From contig NC_133658.1 in assembly GCF_037893015.1 (NCBI RefSeq), positions 881,248,893 to 881,312,892 of the forward strand: 64,000 bases of DNA. The letters run 5' to 3'. Below the pieces are notes generated by a model, which worked only from the letters and a program-made list of their open reading frames with translations, ran no database searches and was not told the DNA's origin. Below, piece by piece: positions 33,530 to 45,300 of this stretch (the first letter of the stretch is position 1; every line of letters begins with the position of its first letter). The translations under genes were made by a program, and so were the position numbers. Origin of the DNA: Macrotis lagotis. Its lineage: Eukaryota > Chordata > Mammalia > Peramelemorphia > Peramelidae.

Positions 33530-34560
33530 GTATGTCTAAGAGTCAGTTGGATGTATGAGATTAGTGGTCAGAGGAGAGTTTTGGATTTAGGAAGAAGAGG
33601 AAAGGATGAGATGGAATAGGAAGGGTTGGAATGTGATGCAATGAGACAAGGTTCCAGGCATGGGGGACAGCCAGGGCAAATGCCTCATGCTGGGAGAGAG
33701 GATGTCTTTTTCTAGAAATAACAAAAAGACCAGAGTCACTGGATCACAGAGTATGTAGGAGGTGTGGGTATAAGATGTATGAAGACTGGAAAGGGAGGAA
33801 AGATCACCTTATAAAGGGCTTTGAGTACCGGAGAGTTTTATATTTTATTCTGGAAGTGGTAGAAAGCTACTTGAGTTTATTGAGTTGGGGTGTGTGTGAT
33901 ATGGTTAGATCTGCATTTTAGCAAGATCACTTTGGCAGCTGAATGGAGGATGGTCAGGCTTGGAGAAACTTAAGGGAATCCAACCAGGAGACTGTTGTAA
34001 TGATCCAAGTGTGAAGTAACAAGAGTCCACCAGGGGGATGGGCAATGTCAGAGGAGAGAAAGGGACATATTCCAGAAATAGTATGAAGATAATTTGACAG
34101 GACTTGGCAACTGGTGAGGGATCAGGAGTGAAAGAAAGTGAAAATTTGAGGATGACATCCAAGTTTTGAAGTGACTCAATAATAATAGGGAAGTTAGAAA
34201 GAGGGAAGAGTTCAGTTTTAGACATGTTGAGTTTAAGTTGTCTTCGGGATATCTGGTTCAATATGTCTACAAGGCAGTTGGATCTATGAGGATGGGGGTC
34301 AGAAGAGACTTTAGGGCTGAATATGGAAATTTGAGGATGATAATTGTAACTATGAATTCTGAAAAGATCAACAAGTGAAACACTACATAGAGGGAGAAGA
34401 GCAGAGTGTCCAAAACTGAGTCCTGTGGCCGCCCACAGTGATGAGTAGGTGAGGAACTTGGTTGGGAGAAAGTATCAAAGAGAAGAAGGTGAGCAACAAT
34501 GCCAAAGGTTGCAGAGAAGTCAAGAAGGATGAGGGAAAAAAAAGTTTCATTTAGTGATTG
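33530..34560 (+). repeat. Long old interspersed element (family not named)
   Basis: Runs in order through 'gggctttgagtaccggagag', 'gatcactttggcagctgaat', 'tttagacatgttgagtttaa' and 'aaaggttgcagagaagtcaa'. The same order is found at 48300-50130 and in part at 18470-18858. No protein frame is seen. It is probably a non-coding relic of an old transposon. Confidence 0.6.
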
Positions 34561-34761
34561 GGAACACAGAAAAATCCTTCCTAAAAGCTAATCAGATTTG
34601 ATTAATGATCATTGGGAAATGCACTGATTGGAGCTTATGAACATAGTTCTAGAAACCTCAATCCCTCAGGGTGACCCTTAGAACCATGAATAGTAGTAGA
34701 GGGGTTGCTACACTAGAGTTTGGGGAAACCCTACCCCAAGGAGTCTAGAAATGTGTATTTA

Positions 34762-34766
<5 letters not shown>

Positions 34767-34806
<40 letters not shown>
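34767..34806. repeat. (TA)n microsatellite
   Basis: About 20 AT units. Confidence 0.95.
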
Positions 34807-34808
<2 letters not shown>

Positions 34809-35050
34809 CTATACCCACAGATATAGGAGGACCCTATTTCTGTTAGGGTGAGCACAATCTCTGTGTCCTATGCTAAAGTAGAGAGAAGGACTCAAAAGCC
34901 CTTCCAACAGCAGTCATTCCCCAGGATATGTAAGTTAGGAAGGATCAGAAGCAGCAGAAGCTTCCCCAGAGGAACTCAGGCCCCAGAGCCTACAGAAGAG
35001 GGCGCCAAAGACTGGTCTTTGCTAGGCATGTCGCCACTAGTGAGACATCT

Positions 35051-35078
35051 GGTTTTGTTTTGTTTTGTTTTGTTTTTC
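35051..35078. repeat. (TTTTG)n microsatellite
   Basis: Five units. Confidence 0.85.
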
Positions 35079-35159
35079 ACCCCCAAGCTCAGGGCTTTAC
35101 TCTGGTCCCGTGAGCTTTTGGAAGGGAGGTTTGCACTGATCAGCAAGGAAGCCTGTTAG

Positions 35160-35320
35160 AGTGGAAAGAACACTGGATTTACGCTTAGGAAGATCCTGGC
35201 TCTGTAACTAACTGAATTAGCTGTTCGACTTTGGACAGTCACAAACTTATCTGCAAAATGAGAGGATTGGACTAAAGGTCCCCTTAGTCCCTAAAATTAT
35301 GATCCTCAAGATGCCCCAAG
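35160..35320 (+). mobile_element. MIR/THER-type core SINE
   Basis: 'ggatttacgcttaggaagat', 'ctgcaaaatgagaggattgg' and 'aaggtccccttagtccctaa'. Confidence 0.6.
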
Positions 35321-35389
35321 CTAGAATTACTTGATTTTGAGTCTTAAGAGGGCAAGGACCATATCTTACTTATTGTTGGTTCAAGATAT

Positions 35390-35412
35390 TATATATATAT
35401 ATATATATATAC
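35390..35412. repeat. (TA)n microsatellite
   Basis: About 11 units. Confidence 0.9.
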
Positions 35413-35519
35413 ATTATAAACCTCAAAAGATTATGTAAATGCTATTATTGTCATTATTATCTTACATTCCTAGTATAGTAATCTGCATGTGACAAGGCAA
35501 TTAATACATATTCATTGAA

Positions 35520-35670
35520 GGTGCGATGGAAGGACGGAGGAATTGGGGTGTGGGATGGCATAGGATGGCTTGGATGCGGTGGGATGGGGCGGGCTGAGGG
35601 GGGAAAGGACAGAGTGCCACAGAAGGGATGAGATGGGAAATGAAGTGTTGGGATGCGATGGGTTAAAAAG
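35520..35670. repeat. Degenerate (GGGATG)n-like G-rich satellite
   Basis: Repeated 'gggatg', 'ggatggc' and 'gggatgcgatggg' words. G-rich on the + strand. Confidence 0.6.
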
Positions 35671-36099
35671 GAATGGCAAAGGCTGGGGGCCACGTTCCCC
35701 TTGCCCTACGGATCACAGTGGAAAAGGCCGGCCCTGGTATCGGAGAGCCTATGCAAAATTCCCACAGATGCTACTCACCACTTCTATAACCTTGTGTTGA
35801 CCAATCAAAGAGCCTCTTTGGGTCTCAGTTTCTGCATCTGTGAAATCAGGTAAGCTGGCAGGTTGGCCTTCTAGCTCTTCAGCTATGATCCAAAGCATAT
35901 TTTCAAGTCACTGAGCATTTATCTTTAGCTTTAAACTAATTACGCCCTTAAACACTTGCTTAGGGGGCTTTGTCATCCACTGTGATTTGGAAAATAAAAC
36001 CATTCTTGGTCAGAGTAGGATTGGATCTGTGCATAAACTCTGCATTCAAGCTGGAGGGGGGGAAGGTTGTTTTGTATTTTAAATGAACAGGAATTCAAT

Positions 36100-36300
36100 G
36101 GTACAGTATGGCATTGTGGAATAAATGCAGATATGTGGATGGGGGGGGCCAAGGAGTTGGGTTCAAATCCCAGCACAGCTACCGTGTTTGACCTTGGCTA
36201 AGTCACTATCTGGACCTCAGATTTTTCCTCTCTTAAAATAAGGGGGATAAATGAATGATTTCTAAGGCTCCATCAGGCTCTAAGATTGGCTCTGTGATCA
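36100..36300 (+). mobile_element. MIR/THER-type core SINE
   Basis: 'ggttcaaatcccagcacagc', 'tttgaccttggctaagtcac' and 'ttctaaggctccatcaggct'. Confidence 0.65.
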
Positions 36301-36349
36301 TAGATTTAGAGCCAGAAGGGGTCTGGGAAGTCATCTAATCCAAATCCTT

Positions 36350-36512
36350 CATTTTTTTGTTTGTTTTTTAGATTTTTCAAGGCCATGGGGTTAAGTGGTT
36401 TTTCCAAGGCCGCACAGCTAGGTAATTAAGTGTCTGAGGTCGGATTTGAACTCAGGTTCTCCTGACTCCAAGGCTGGTGCTCTATCCACTACGCCACCTA
36501 GCTGTCCCCTCC
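36350..36512 (-). mobile_element. Marsupial SINE nested in an older repeat
   Basis: Antisense copy, 'ttcaaggccatggggttaag' to 'acgccacctagctgtcccc'. The older MIR-like text resumes on both sides (36300-36349 and 36513-36640). Confidence 0.88.
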
Positions 36513-36862
36513 CTCATTTTTATAAAAGAAATTGTAGCATAGTGGGAAAGGGACTCACTCAAGGTCACACAGCTAGTAGCCAGGCTTAGTTAGAATTAAG
36601 ACTCAAACTTTGGTCTCCTCACCCCTAGGCCCCCCTTCATATGACACTGTGTCTGCCATATGTGGACATTTGGGTTCTCTTGGTCTAGTGCTAATGGGGA
36701 TGATGGCATTTTGACATAAATGAAAACAGATCCTGAAGGCATTGATAACTATGATTCCAATAAAATTTGGGGTTAATCCTCTTCACTGGGGGCAAACAAG
36801 GGACCTGAGCCTCCAGATGCCCCCATGCCTTAGGAGCCCAGGGAATTCTGCAATGGACTGTA

Positions 36863-37086
36863 AAGAGATGTCTCTCCTAAGATGCCCTGCACTGACACTC
36901 CCACTCTCCCTCATCTGAAATCCTCCACTCACTAGGCCCTTCACCATGCACCACTTAGTACAGTGTGTTACCTTTCCATCATATCTTGGGCCCATTTCTC
37001 TAACAAGATTGTAAACCTTCTGAGGGCAGGAACTGGATTCTATTTAGGAATTGCCACTGGATTTAGAATCTAAAGAGATTCAAGAG
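36863..37086 (+). repeat. Inverted duplication, left arm
   Basis: Nearly the whole ~225 bp is the reverse complement of 37541-37768 at about 93% identity by eye, e.g. 'gaaatcctccactcactagg' against 'agtgagtggaggatttcaga'. Confidence 0.9.
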
Positions 37087-37327
37087 ATCGAATTCTGATT
37101 TTAATTACTACTGTTACTTTACCTCCTTAGCCCTCAGTTTCCTCATTTGTAAAATGAGAGGGTTGCACTTGATGGCCTTTGACTTTCCAGTTCCAAATCT
37201 ATGAGACATTTGGGTTTGGATCATAACTATTACTTGTGAGACCTTGGATAAAGGTCTTTTCCTTATTCTTGCTCTCAGTTTTCACTTATGTCAGATGAAA
37301 GGGTAGGTGTGATGATCTTTGAAGTCC

Positions 37328-37452
37328 ATGCTAGTAACTTGCCCAAGGCCACACAGCTAGGTCATTATTAAGTGTCTAAGGTCAGATTTGAACTCAGGTC
37401 CTCCTGGCTCCAGGGCCAGTGTTCTATCCACTATGCCACCTAGCCACCCCTC
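37328..37452 (-). mobile_element. Marsupial SINE within the inverted-repeat spacer
   Basis: 'cttgcccaaggccacacagc' to 'atgccacctagccacccc', truncated at its tail end. Confidence 0.85.
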
Positions 37453-37540
37453 CATCCTAGCTTTAAATCTATCATCCTCACCAAAATCATAGAAGAGCTT
37501 TATGGGACCTGAGAGATCATCCAATCCAACTCCTCACTGA

Positions 37541-37768
37541 TTTCTTGAATCTCTTTAGATTCTAAAGCCAGTGGCAATTCCTAAATAGAATCCAATTCCT
37601 GCCCTCAGAAGGTTTACAGTCTTGTTAGGGAAATGGGGCCCAAAGACATAATAGAAAGGTAACACACTGTACTGAGTGGTGCATGGTGAAGGGTCTAGTG
37701 AGTGGAGGATTTCAGATGAGGGAGAGTGGAAGTGTCAGTGTAGGGCATCTTAGGAGAAATATCTCTTG
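37541..37768 (-). repeat. Inverted duplication, right arm
   Basis: Reverse-complement partner of 36863-37086, separated by a spacer of about 450 bases that contains a SINE and MIR/THER text. Confidence 0.9.
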
Positions 37769-38189
37769 AACATTACAATAAGCGTAACAAGGAGAGGTAG
37801 ACAGGACTTTGTTTAAGGGCACATTTTTTTAGTCAGTGGTTCTCTGGCTTACTATCTGCTAATGCGAATCCATGGTTCCCTGAATCATTCTCAATGCATC
37901 CTGAGACTGAGGAATTATTAGCTGTACTGTGGGGAATGGCTTTGACTGTGGTCTCTAGGAGTTGTCTTGTCCTCTTGTCCCACGTGACCATACTCCTCCA
38001 GTGGCTCACACAAAAGTGATGCATGAAGTTGAAACTTGGAAATAAGACCCAAGAACTTTCTTCCTATGAACGAAGTTTCCCCCCATTATAGCTCTGCTCT
38101 TTCTTCCCCACCAACCTTGTCACTGTCCCAGGCACCACAATTCCTAAGCACAGCGTTGACTCAAAGCATCTGGTACAGCAAAACAAGAG

Positions 38190-38402
38190 GCAGCTAGGTG
38201 GGACAGTGAAGACCTTAATTCAAATCTGACCTCAGATACTCACTAGCCATGTGACCCTGGACAAATTTTTTTAAACCTCCTGTTTGTCTCAGTTTCCTCC
38301 TCTGTAAAAGGGGCGAGAGAAGGAAATGGCCAACCCCTCCAGTACCTTTGCAAGAAACCCTTAAATGGATCACAAAGAGTTGAGAACAGCAACAACAAGA
38401 CA
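38190..38402 (+). mobile_element. MAR1-like core SINE
   Basis: 'aggcagctaggtgggacagt', 'gagagaaggaaatggccaac' and 'cacaaagagttgagaacagc'. Confidence 0.75.
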
Positions 38403-38585
38403 GTAAATCAAACGTTATCTCATGAATCAGAAGATCTGGATTCCAATCTTGCCTCTGAAGCTGCCTGTATAACCATGGGCAAGTTGCTCATCCTCCCTGG
38501 GCCTCAGTTTCCTCATCTGTTAAAAAAAAGAGTTAGATGAGACAGCCTGTGAGGTTGCTGCCAGCCCTAGGTCTATAAACCTATT
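38400..38585 (+). mobile_element. MIR/THER-type core SINE
   Basis: 'gaagatctggattccaatct', 'gggcctcagtttcctcatct', then 'gttgctgccagccctaggtc'. Confidence 0.7.
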
Positions 38586-39345
38586 TCTAAGCTGAGTTCT
38601 TTTGTGAAGAGGAGAATGAACTGTGAGAAGAGAGGATCTAAGATCTCTTCTTGTTCACTGGGAAAGCTCAGATTATAACCCAGAAGGTAATAATCCATTC
38701 CCGCTTCAGGGCAAGGTCATTATCTGTCTCTCTACCTCTCTCCTCTCTACTCTCAGATCTTGGTACCTGCCAGGAAACAGCCACAAGCTGATGCAGAGGG
38801 TCTGATGGAGATGTCCAAAGCCTCCAAAGTCAGCCACCAGGACCCAGGAGAAAAACCCCTCGGCCTCCTGGGAGACTGATTCTGACAGAAAAGTCAGCTT
38901 CTACTTAGTCCCTAAAGGATCCAGGATGGTCAGGTAGAAAAGGAGAAGAAGGCAGATAACTCTGGCCAGTCCTGGCCTTCCCAAAATGAGCCCCTTTCAA
39001 CCTGCAATTCCTCTGGCCTTCAGGGCTAGCATGAAGGTCACAAAACTCAGAGCTGGAAGGAACAGTGGGGATTATTTCAGGGGGCATGAAAGGAGTACTA
39101 GGCTTCATGTGGGCAGCTTTGATTTGGATTCTGGTTCAGACAAAACCACAAGACCTTTGGCAAGTCAGTGCTCTTTCTCAGGGGCTCCATTTCCAGGAGA
39201 GGCTTGTTGGATTGGGTGGACTCTAAGACCCTTCCAACTCTGGAAGTCTAGAAGCCCATAAAACTGTTGAGACAGTGTCAGAGCTAGGATTCAAACTCAG
39301 AGCTCTTCTATCCTACAAGTCTTGTGCTTTTCCACACCACAGATC

Positions 39346-39514
39346 AAATTATTTTTTGTTTGTTTTTGTTTTTCCATTGCAATGGGGTTGAGTGACTTGT
39401 CCAAGGTCACACAGCTAAGTATTAAGTGTCTGAGGCCAGATTTTAATTCAGGTCCTCCTGACTCCAGGACTGGTGCTCTAGGAGGTCTATCCACTATGTC
39501 ACCTAGCTGCCCTT
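39346..39514 (-). mobile_element. Marsupial tRNA-derived SINE
   Basis: Antisense copy with a short internal insertion ('ctaggaggtctatcc'). Confidence 0.88.
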
Positions 39515-39691
39515 CACTGGTCAAGTTATCAGTGCTGATAAAAGGATGGAATTAATCCCCAGCAACTTTGTCAAAGGCAGGAGACACCTGTCCACAAAAG
39601 TATTCAGATCCACCATTAAAGCTTCTTGGAGGCTTTGAGCCACAGCTGAGTGATTCCATGTTGTTCTGCACTATGTCAAAAAATGTATTGG

Positions 39692-39838
39692 TGGGGCGGC
39701 TAGGTGGCGTAGTGGATAAAGCACCGGCCCTGGAGTCAGGAGGACCTGGGTTCAAATCCAGTCTCAGACACTTCATAATTACCTAGCTGTGTGGCCTTGG
39801 GCAAGCCACTTAACCCCACTGCCTTGCAAAAACTAAAA
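39692..39838 (+). mobile_element. Marsupial SINE with target-site duplication
   Basis: 'tggggcggctaggtggcgta' to 'ctgccttgcaaaaact', flanked by 'aaaaaatgtattgg' at 39678-39691 and again at 39839-39852. This is a young-looking copy. Confidence 0.95.
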
Positions 39839-40629
39839 AAAAAATGTATTGGACCTGAACCTCATTCAAATCGTGTCTCTGGTACAAGCAAGTCACCTAA
39901 ATTTTCTGAGCCTCAGTTTCCCCAGCTGCAAAATCAATCAACTGACCAATCAATATTTATTAAGTACCTACTATGCTTAGGCATAAAGAAGCCAAAGAGT
40001 CTCTACCGTAAGGAGTTTAGAATCTAAAATTGGACCCTTAGGAAAATGATTTTATTAATTGTAAAACCCTCTAGAATCATGTGTATTTTTTTTGGAATTA
40101 AATGCTAAAATGAAAAGACAGAATACTATAGTAGACAGCACTGGCCTTGGAGACAAGAAGATACATGGTCAAAGCTTTGCAGAGAATGTGATCCAGGTGT
40201 GTTAGAGCATGCCAGACTGCTGGGTAAGAATTATTGACCAGGCCCATTTCAGACCCACCTTCTCTAAGGTCAAGTGACTGGGTGAACCTGTGGCAAGTCA
40301 CAACCTCTAGGGATCCAGTCAAAAATCTAAACTGGCAGAGGGAGTTTCCTTAGTTCAAATCCTTTATTCCAATGAATTTAAAGAAAAACGCCAACTAAAA
40401 TGCAACTACCTCATTTTGGGTATGTGAGGGAGCATATATATATTTTTTGAGCTTTATCTGTTATTTACACACTAGTGTGAATGAGTTTGTGATGTAGCAC
40501 AATATAAGGAACCTGACTGGGTGTTATGGGTACTGCTTATAGCCAGATGGAGGAACAGTGTGAAGGAGAAGAAGGCTGGGGCCATTCTGAGTAGAACCAG
40601 AAACATCTTCTTTGCTTGGGAACTGACTT

Positions 40630-40930
40630 TACTGAGATGGCTTTCCTCCTCCAACTTTCCAGAGCCAAATCTACTCCAAGGGCTGGGGCCAGGACACTGA
40701 CTTTGTTTACTGTTCATTGGGAGTGGGGGGAGACCAGTCCCCAGCTGCCAGAGCTGCCCGGGTTCCAGTCACAGGACCGACAGGAAGGGACAGAACTTCA
40801 GGGATGTTTTCACACAAACAACACCTCGGCTTATCAGGTTGAATGCAGCCTGGCCCGGGGCTGGGGCCAAGGAGTGATGTCAGGGCCCACTTAGGCCTCG
40901 TGATTCCAGGGGCCTGGCCCTTATTCCAGG
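40630..40930. promoter_or_regulatory. Repeat-free GC-rich block, possible enhancer
   Basis: Not recognisable as a repeat. It contains a FOX-like 'tttgtttac' (40702), a GATA site 'cttatcag' (40830-40837), 'tgatgtcagggccc' and several GC-rich words. Position between the dead cyclase and NPPB suggests a distal cardiac element; this is inference only. Confidence 0.25.
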
Positions 40931-41234
40931 GAGGTCTCCCCCCTTTCCTAAAGAGTGAGACAGAGGCTGGGAAGAACCTCATGGTCCACTAAGCCAGCCT
41001 TTGTTAAGCATCTACTAAAGCCTCAGACTTTTCCTTCTTCTTCCCATTGGTCTAGGACCAACAGGTCAAGACCCTTCCTCAAGAAGAATCCAAAGTTGCC
41101 TGAGAAACTTTAGAACTCAATGCTCAAGGCTGAGGCAGCTGAGCTTAGATTATCATGGGGAGGGGGGCTTAAAGGGCTACAGAAAACATTTCTAGATGTA
41201 AAGTGGCTTTGGAGTTTGGCTAGATGACTTAACA

Positions 41235-41720
41235 GTTCCTCCAGTTCTGATCCTCTGTTCCATACCCCTTCCAGCTTAGACATTCTCTGTTCTAAAACTC
41301 CTCTCAGCTCTGACATTATATGTTTTAATTATCCTTCCTCTCTGACATCCTGGGCCCTAAAACCTCTCCCGGCTCTGAGCTCCTGGGTTAAGTGTCCTCC
41401 CAGTTTTGGCACCCTGTGTTCTAAGGGTCCTCCCAGCTCTGACATCCTGGGTTCTAAGGACCCTCCCAACGCTGATATCCTGGGTTCTAAAGATCCTCCC
41501 AGCTCTGACATTCTGTGTTCTAAGGGCCTTCCCAGCTATGACATCCTTTTCTAAGACCCCTCCCAGCTCTGACATCCTGGGTTCTAAGGACCCTCCCAGC
41601 CAGAGCTGGGACATCCTGAGTTGTAAGACCCCTCTCAGCTCTGTCATTCTCTATTCTAAGTTCTTCCCAAGAACTGATATTTAATGTTGCAAGGTTGTTG
41701 CCAGTTCTGATGTTCACAGT
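41235..41720 (-). repeat. ~33-bp minisatellite
   Basis: About 14 degenerate units on the theme 'ctcccagctctgacatcctg' + 'ggttctaaggacc'. Because 33 is a multiple of three, minus-strand frames read repeated 'LGGSLEPRMSE' words, which are not genes. Confidence 0.9.
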
Positions 41721-42207
41721 ATAGCACCCTGCTCCCAGTTAAGATCTCACAAGTTTCAGGTTGGGTCGCCCAAGGAAACCACTATCTCTGCTTCCAAACT
41801 CTTTATGGGTCTGTGCTCCCACTCAGGAAGTCCCCCTTGGTGTGTTTATCTTTAATAGTCAATCAGTAGATTGGTTCAAAGCAAACTTATTTATTATGTA
41901 AGAAAAGAACTGTAGCTACAAAACATTAATCCCATAAGCCTGAGTACCCTCTTTCATAAATATACTTATTGTATGTGCAAAGAATGGGTTCATCTATATG
42001 GTATGAGACAAATCTAGGTAAGTCATGTCATATCTCCAGAATTCCAGGATTTCTGATGTATTTTCTATTCTTGAGGTTCAAATAATTTCCTTGGGTACAG
42101 CATGTCTGATGGACAGAGAACTCAGGTAGGTCCCCTAATTTATTTTTACTTTTTTTTGTACTTCATTCTTTTCAATATGAAAAATCATTATACAGAAGTG
42201 TTCTTTG

Positions 42208-42378
42208 TTTTTTTTTTGTTTGGTTTTTTTTAGGCCTTTTTTGCTAGGCAATGGGGTTAAGTGGCTTGCCCAAGGCCACACAGCTAGGTAATTATTAAGT
42301 GTCTGAGATCAGATTTGAACTCAGGTCCTCCTGACTCCAGGGCCGGTACTTTATCCACTGCTCCACCTAGCCGTCCCC
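42208..42378 (-). mobile_element. Marsupial tRNA-derived SINE
   Basis: Antisense copy: 'gctaggcaatggggttaagt' to 'ctccacctagccgtcccc'. Confidence 0.9.
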
Positions 42379-42389
42379 AGAAGTGTTCT

Positions 42390-45300
42390 TAAAGGACATG
42401 ACATATACAGAATCACAGATTCAGGGACTTAAATATGATAAACAATAGTCTGTACATTTTTAATACTGTCTCCTTTTTTTTTTAACAACTTGAAACAAAT
42501 GAAATTTGTTACAAAAAAGTTACAAAGTGCTGCATTATATTTGTATAGATCGCAACCTAAAAACCATGCTATAAGTAGGGAATTATTGTAATAAAAATCA
42601 AAATAATTCCAAAATCCAAAAAATGTCAAAATGGGTAGGACCCCTAATTTAGTTACTATTTTTAATGTTTTGAAGTTTGATTAAGACCACTCCTTTTCAA
42701 GAGCTGGGTTCTTCCTTCATAATTGACTCTCCTCTAGAGTGCTAGAGGAGAAGGTGCTTTCTGAAGGTACTTTCTATCTCAATTAGGTATAGAATTGGAA
42801 AGCTATTTTTTTAAAGGCTATCCTTGGTGTGATCTTTGACTCATCTTGGCAAGATACCCTTCCAATTTAACCCATAAAAACTTCCTATCTCATAAAGGGG
42901 CAACAGTGTAAGACACTTAATTTGCACTTCATTTAAACACATTAACATCTGGTCTCTGTTACTGCACCTTCTAAGATTTCATCAGCTGCTGGGATGGGGG
43001 ATGGTTAATTAATTAGGAGTGTTCTTTCCAAATTTCTCTTCCCCCATATACAGCATTCTTTTCTAAGGTTCCCTCTAGCTCTAACATTCTATGTTCTAAT
43101 CTAACTCGATAATTCTGAATATCCTCTCTCCTGACCCCTAGGAATAACCTGATTTGAAAAACAAAACAAAACAGAAGAATGAAAAGCCAATAAAATTGAA
43201 TTTCTTCCCCTCCCTCTGTGTCTCCTTTCTTTGGGGTCTTAGTCACGTAGACCAGGGCTTTGTGGAAATTGGCCCAGATTCCTCCTCTCAGCCTGGTGGA
43301 ATGTGTAGCTGCTTTAATCCTCTTTTCTGACCCAGTGAGTTGAAAAGAGTTGAGATTTGCTGACTCTCTTTCGCCTAGTGAATCCAATCCCATGGAAACT
43401 CAGCAAGAGGGTGGTCAAAGTCTCTCTGGTTGGACCTTATCACCTTTGACCAGGACATTGAGGACTCTGGCCACGGCTAAGTCAATCTCTAAAGGGCTCG
43501 ATGAGTTAGGAATACAGGTATCTCAGAGGAAGGGTATTGATACCAGTCTGGCACCCTCTTTGTAGACTCTTTGTGCTATGAATGTCCCTGCCCTGAGTCC
43601 CTGGCCCAACTGTGATTCTTGCTCTGATTCAATGTTAGGATAGTAACAGACCATAGCGGGCTGTACTGTGGGGTTGGGAGAAGTAGGAGTACATAAGACC
43701 CTATCCTTGGTGAAAAGAAAATGCCAGTTCTGGTTGACTTGAGCTGGCACCCACTATTCCCATTGGTCTCGCCTCTCCCCTCTGACCAGCTGCTGTTAAT
43801 TAAAGTCACTCTCTAGCCTCCCATCTCCTTGGCATGGGGCCCTGGATGCCAGGTGCTCTCTGGGTCAGCTTAGTCTGAGGGAGCCTAGTTGGCTCCCCTA
43901 GCCCCTACATGTAGGCTCAGCACTCAGACCCCTCCTTTCCTGCCTCCCCAATGTCTCTGGAGAGCTCATCCCTTATCAAGACCACCTACTGTCCAGAGGC
44001 ACTGAGCCACAGAGGCTCTGCCCTGAGAATATTTCCACATCTCCCTGGGGTTCTATCTTTATCACAGTCATCTTGCTAAGCCTTGTATACGGGGTGCTCA
44101 CGTATGAGGGGGGTACATCAAGTGCTATAGCTATATCATGAAGATTCGGAAAAGATCACTAAGTTCCTTTTCAGTTCAAACGCATGCTCCTGTGCCTTCA
44201 GAGTTCATGCAGTCCTCCCCTTTCATTTTATGGAGGAAGACCATGGGATCTGTTGTGGGATGGGACAAAAAATGATGACTTTGGAGACAGAAAAGGTTAT
44301 CTCAGCCCAGCCCCTCTCATTTTACAGATGAAGAAACCAAGACCCAGAAAAAGCACTTTCTCTACTATGCCATAAAGTAATAGAAATCTGGATGTCCTTC
44401 AGTGGGTTAAATGCTCCCTTCCTCCCCTTCCCACTCATTTCCTCTGCTTGTCTCTGACTATGATTCTGTCTGATGTGCTGTCCTGAGAAGTCAACCCACC
44501 TCATCCGCTGGGAGTAGGAGAAATCTGAATGCCCTTCAGTCTCAGGTAGGCAGAACTTGATGGTTTCTCTAATGACCTGTGACCTTGGTTTTTAAAAAAA
44601 TAATAATTTTAATGACTATTTAAATAGAATAGTTTTCCCTTGTAACTTGATGTATTTCATTTTATGCATTTAAAAGCACTGTTCTGAGAAGGGGTCATGA
44701 CATATAAAAGAGGTTAAGAACCCTTGATCTAAGGGGAGTGCCTTTGGTCTGATTGCCAATCAAGGGGTAGAGCTGGCCACTTAGGCTTTTTCTTGGTCCT
44801 TCTTGGTCTATTTTCCAATAGTCACTCACACTCTAGTGTGAGTCCCCTAGTATTGATCACAACAGAATGGAGCTAGTAACCCCTACTGAAGGTTCATCAT
44901 GAGGAAACCCATCACGTCAGCTGACTAAGGGTTCAATCAGAGGGGATCCTTCTCCTGATGAGTAACAGCATCCTTGGGTCTGGCAGGGAAAGGTGCTTCT
45001 GGAGAACCAACCATAGTCACAGATAAGAGGGCCCCATTTCACTCTTTCCCCTGCATCAAAGAATGAATGGAAGTTATAAAGAGGTCGATTTAGATTTGGG
45101 GTCAGGAAAGTTTCCAGTCACTGAGAACTGTCCCAAAGACTAATGGGTTGCCTTGGCAGGTAGGAGGTATCCCTTCATTCTAGCAAAAGGCTGGTTGACC
45201 ACTTGTCAGGTAGGTTGAGGAAAGAAAACATAAACACATATAAGAACACACACAAATTTGCAAAATATATGCAATTAGGGGAAGGTAATAGAGGGGACTG

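Noticed and set aside
39692..39765. tRNA genes in the heads of SINEs
   Set aside because: The tRNA-like heads sit in SINE copies with the SINE body and tail, and none keeps a full tRNA fold on inspection.
41329..41717. Repeat protein of the 'LGGSLEPRMSE' type on the minus strand
   Set aside because: It follows from a 33-bp minisatellite whose period is a multiple of three, and several frames are open at once.
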